Below the pieces are notes generated by a model. It ran no database searches, was not told the origin of the DNA, and saw only the letters and a program-made list of their open reading frames with translations. DNA of 64,000 bases from positions 1 to 64,000 of the forward strand of contig JQIS01000010.1 of NCBI GenBank assembly GCA_000830175.1. The letters run 5' to 3'. Each line of letters begins with the position of its first letter. Position 1 is the first letter of the stretch. The stretch is from Sulfurovum sp. FS08-3. GTDB taxonomy: Bacteria > Campylobacterota > Campylobacteria > Campylobacterales > Sulfurovaceae. Both the position numbers and the translations under genes were made by a program. Positions 62,001 through 64,000 of the stretch are shown here, in pieces.

Positions 62001-62221
62001 ATAGCATCTTTTCCAAATATCTCAATTTGATGGTTTCCTGTAGCAACCTCTACCTTTATGCCCCCGTCACTATCGGTTGCAAGTATTGTTTTGCCATCGA
62101 GTCGAACTTCGTTATTGGCTAGTGGCTTTCCATCTTTGAAGACAAAAACCGAAACGCTACCCGCACCAAATAACGATAGGCTCAAAAGCACCACGATGGT
62201 AAAAATCTTAAATATTTTCAT
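59072..62221 (-). CDS. TonB-dependent outer-membrane receptor with two N-terminal beta-sandwich domains
   Basis: A 1049-aa receptor. Signal peptide (1-20), a PEGA/CarboxypepD-like domain (about 22-105), a second carboxypeptidase-regulatory-like domain (about 130-205, GRVVTTNDKKPIEGARVFV), a plug (about 225-350, with KKGDGSAAAALKRVTGVTL and NIYVRGLGERYSNIELN), and a long barrel ending in the terminal Phe of FSFDISYKF. The two sandwich domains are typical of SusC-like or oligomer-importing receptors. Substrate unknown. It starts at the base after the TPR gene's stop. Confidence 0.93.
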   Translation of the reverse strand: MKIFKIFTIVVLLSLSLFGAGSVSVFVFKDGKPLANNEVRLDGKTILATDSDGGIKVEVATGNHQIEIFGKDAINLGYFKKAVTIKEGRDTQVIASFTSGGGKEIAVDTPRKEMKKENNEVKATGKGRLTGRVVTTNDKKPIEGARVFVKGTAVDARTDTNGNFNVEVPAGVALSVSVVHSAYSSQTKGGITVPVNGTGSVTIGLTPASMELEEFVVLAPKVEGSLTDIIAEEKNLNAIANILGSEEFSKKGDGSAAAALKRVTGVTLIGGKNIYVRGLGERYSNIELNSLPLPSPDPTKRVVPLDIFPSSVIGSLKVQKSGTADIPSSFGGGYVDIRTQDKSGKDYIKVTLGLKANTHTGENIINYTGSDSDWSGFDDGYRDIPEAILEHSKVVVGEPIKNFSRIDPGKEEVVQLSKDFVTRNFAITQESLPVAGSLSLEGLKNFTINEDHKISVFGTYKYGQDHTYQNEEFFIYRFDNNKQEFETTPIYDGTKQKASSKYTQSGMINLSYNYLDIFTLKYTKLYTHVGEKNTRITDGVFGSNKYHYIYYYLDWEERTLDADQLSGAFDYKIFNKKSRLDFGLEYATAKLDQPNNFFYADRILDNGDVRAVVETTLLSRKLYSADDVYAFNINNKTELNILSEEDYIQLGGSYSTKERESQYQKFYLAPSKGKDATEDPYELTGGNIEDFLNKYVRQTDNYDSRLFMISALFNPADYFDAKVNETNFYLNFFTKPFDKVEMTLGVRYSKLTQTIFQYEEDPANNNAVVKTEEELEVNDFFPSVGIKYKYNDSNHIDFALSKTYIAPDLREFTDGTYFHPYDVATVHGNPDLEPTMIYSMDFKYSHYFSDDEYFKVGAFYKHLDKPIEDTQLDSSSLPIYSYMNSEKAMLYGIEFDWRKKLSFINKRLENYYISGNFSYTDSEVTIPEERKDELTSDSRQLQGLSQIVTNLSFGYDSDRRNIALSYNKMGERIRKVGLINEQGVPYPDSIEIPPHLLDFVWIEKFNSGMELKFKLGNIIDDETVWKQGDNVIQQFKSGRDFSFDISYKF

Positions 62222-63502
62222 CTATATACACTCCAAACTGCTATCTTTGCACTTTTCAATATTTTTACGAATTAAGGTGGCTTTTGAGAAGAGTTCGCTA
62301 TCGTTGATTTGCTTAAACAACTCCTCCGCTGCGTCGTAATCTTTGATCATATAATAGGAGTATGCCAAGGCATACGCAATATTATCATCATCAAGCATGG
62401 CGTAACGCTCCAGTGCATCCCTTAATCCAATAATAAATTCAAACTCACCCCGTGCAATGAAAATAGCCACTTTTTGTTTGAGTTTCTCTACTTCATCCCC
62501 AATTTGAGAATTAAGATAGAGAGCATGGGGGAAATCGTTGGCTCGTCGATACATCTCAGAGGCCTCTTTTTTGTATTTGCTATCGTAGTGCGATGCCTCT
62601 TCAAAGAGATGCGCTGTTGTATGGGGCATACCTTGTTTGAGATAGAGATGCCCCAAAAGCATACTGATTTTAGGCTCACTAGGATATTTTGACTTCGCCT
62701 CTTCCAAAATTGTAAGGGCTTGTTCTTTTTGATTGGCACCCAAAAGCATTTGAGCCAATGTGATATACTCATTGGCTTTTGAGCCTTTGGCTACATTGAT
62801 GTATTGTTTGGCAGCATCAATAGCTGCTTGATAGAGTTTGAGTTCGGCAAAGTAGTAGAAGCGTTGCTTTAAGAGTGTATCGTCACTAGGAAAGTGATTG
62901 AGTCCTCTGCTTAGAGCATTCAAAGCTCCATCGTGATTTTCAAGCTTCCAGTAGCACTCTGCTCTAAGCGTAAAAAGTGAAGCACTCTCTACTCCCTTTT
63001 CCCCTGCATTATCCAAAGCACTAATGGTTCCTAAATAGTTTTTATTTTGATAGTAGGCTTGTGAAAGGTAGATATAGAGCGAATCAAGCTTATCTTGTTT
63101 GACCTTTTTGGCATCAAAAGGAATCTTTTTTTCCACTTTTTTGGGTTCTTCTTTGGTAAATACCTTAAAGAGATATTTGGGTTTTTCTTCAACTTCAGGC
63201 GGTGGCAAAAAGGTTTTGTTTTTGGTCGCTTCGATAGCTTTGTGAAAAAGATCAATGGCTTGTGCGTAATTTGAGCTTCTTAGCTCTACCATCGCCGCAG
63301 TGGTGTAGTACTTCTCTTTGTCAAAGTCAGGTTGGCTTTTGGCTACAAGCTTGAGTTCACCTCGTGCTTTGTCGTACTTGCCATCGTAAAACATCATCGT
63401 TGCAATGGCAAGGTGATCCTCTTTGGGGGCTTCTTCCTCATTGGCTCCAAAAGCCAAACCAACCAAGAGAGACAATAGTATATATTTTTTTAACATTTTC
63501 AC
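62222..63502 (-). CDS. Periplasmic TPR protein of the TonB operon
   Basis: A 426-aa protein with a signal peptide (ending LAFGA) and about nine to ten TPR-like helix pairs, for example MFYDGKYDKARGELKLVAK, SSNYAQAIDLFHKAIEAT and YSYYMIKDYDAAEELFKQI. TPR proteins are common partners of ExbB-ExbD-TonB2-type systems, where they sit between the transducer and the receptor. The order here (tonB, TPR, receptor) agrees with that. It contains no other domain. Confidence 0.88.
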   Translation of the reverse strand: MKMLKKYILLSLLVGLAFGANEEEAPKEDHLAIATMMFYDGKYDKARGELKLVAKSQPDFDKEKYYTTAAMVELRSSNYAQAIDLFHKAIEATKNKTFLPPPEVEEKPKYLFKVFTKEEPKKVEKKIPFDAKKVKQDKLDSLYIYLSQAYYQNKNYLGTISALDNAGEKGVESASLFTLRAECYWKLENHDGALNALSRGLNHFPSDDTLLKQRFYYFAELKLYQAAIDAAKQYINVAKGSKANEYITLAQMLLGANQKEQALTILEEAKSKYPSEPKISMLLGHLYLKQGMPHTTAHLFEEASHYDSKYKKEASEMYRRANDFPHALYLNSQIGDEVEKLKQKVAIFIARGEFEFIIGLRDALERYAMLDDDNIAYALAYSYYMIKDYDAAEELFKQINDSELFSKATLIRKNIEKCKDSSLECI

Positions 63503-63508
63503 ACTCCC

Positions 63509-64000
63509 TTAGTTAAAATCAAATCGAATTTTTTGTTTTGCCCATACTTTGACGGGGTTGCCTTTGTATTTGGCGGGAATAAATCGCCAATTACGCACTC
63601 CATTGACCGCAACCGCATCAAAAACACCCGCAGGGCTAGACTCTAATACTTGTGCAGCCTCGACGCTTCCATCTACGGCAATAAGCAAGTTTACAATGAC
63701 ATACCCTTTGATACGTTTTTTCATTGCATCATCGGGATACTCCATGGGGCTTCGTGAGGCTACACGGGGTTTGCTATCAACACTTCCCTCGTTCATAGCA
63801 GCATCTTTAGCCATATCGCCCAATACGTCGCTTCCATCACCTGTAATATTATCGGTAGCAAACTCTGGGATATTCATCTCAATACCACCCAAAATCGAAT
63901 CAAGATTGGGCAGTGGAGCTTTGGGAGGAGCTGTTTTGGGCTTAGGTTTGGGCTTAGGTTTGGGCTTAGGTGGAGGCGTTGTTTTGTTCATTTTGACGTA
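63509..64000 (-). CDS. TonB-family energy transducer, 5' end beyond the window
   Basis: The visible part is about 163 codons. A Pro-Lys repeat spacer (PPKPKPKPKPKPK) spans the periplasm, a central linker follows, and the C-terminal TonB domain (about the last 80 residues) has YPDDAMKKRIKGYVIVNLLI, a VDGSVEAAQVLESSP turn, and AVNGVRNWRFIPAKYKGNPV. The frame is open to the window edge and an N-terminal membrane anchor is missing, so the ATG at 63991 is probably internal. exbB and exbD may lie to the right. Confidence 0.9.
   Translation of the reverse strand, partial: YVKMNKTTPPPKPKPKPKPKPKTAPPKAPLPNLDSILGGIEMNIPEFATDNITGDGSDVLGDMAKDAAMNEGSVDSKPRVASRSPMEYPDDAMKKRIKGYVIVNLLIAVDGSVEAAQVLESSPAGVFDAVAVNGVRNWRFIPAKYKGNPVKVWAKQKIRFDFN

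Noticed and set aside
63898-63988. GGCTTAGGTTT repeats near the window end as a regulatory or telomere-like array
   Set aside because: They encode the Pro-Lys spacer of the TonB protein.

Overview
The window is a chromosomal segment of a member of the Campylobacterota (formerly Epsilonproteobacteria), probably a free-living sulfur- or hydrogen-oxidising relative of Sulfurimonas, Sulfuricurvum or Sulfurovum. The evidence is the protein style (Campylobacterota-type ArgS, NrdA, DnaG and S21), the order hom / aminotransferase / HTH membrane protein / rlmB / rsmI / rpmE (from memory the same order as around Cj0149c-Cj0155c in Campylobacter jejuni), frequent TGnTATAAT promoters without a clear -35, and many periplasmic proteins carrying the Campylobacter-type N-glycosylation sequon D/E-X-N-X-S/T. 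Coding density is high. I see no rRNA, CRISPR array, prophage or complete insertion sequence.

Layout. 1-8.7 kb: 3' part of tRNA-Glu, a large repeat-containing surface lipoprotein with a zinc-protease motif, an ABC exporter, a patatin-like lipase with an unknown overlapping partner, and a beta-propeller-like protein that has lost its 5' end beside a 48-bp dispersed repeat. 8.7-19.8 kb is a signalling block: a heme-c sensor diguanylate cyclase, a porin, a frameshifted phosphate-binding-like protein, a HAMP adenylate cyclase, rpsU, recQ, and an operon of four related proteins with degenerate GGDEF domains. 19.9-41.5 kb is mostly housekeeping: purN, pgk-tpiA, hom and an aminotransferase, a RodZ-like gene split by a 20-nt A tract, rlmB-rsmI-rpmE, two outer-membrane proteins, nrdA-argS-tatA, a response regulator, tilS-rimO, thiG. 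41.5-45.6 kb has gene-poor stretches with the second repeat copy, a truncated ATPase gene and decayed DNA around a thioredoxin-like gene and rnr. 45.6-57.1 kb: pta, glutathione peroxidase, pdxH, a toxin-antitoxin pair, a type II secretion/pseudopilin operon, ppnP, dnaG and a PP-loop ATPase. 57.2-64 kb: two small envelope proteins, then a TonB-TPR-receptor-response regulator operon that runs off the right edge.

How the parts fit. The most striking system is the four-gene PAS/degenerate-GGDEF array (16016-19742). All four proteins have lost the catalytic GGDEF signature but keep the RxxD inhibitory-site motif that binds cyclic di-GMP, which suggests a set of c-di-GMP receptors rather than synthases. 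The nearby heme-c protein (8749-10602) has the opposite pattern: an intact GGEEF and no RxxD. Other leads are the A20 tract as a candidate phase-variation or slippage switch, dense N-glycosylation sequon arrays in several envelope proteins, and the 48-bp repeat that borders two truncated genes.
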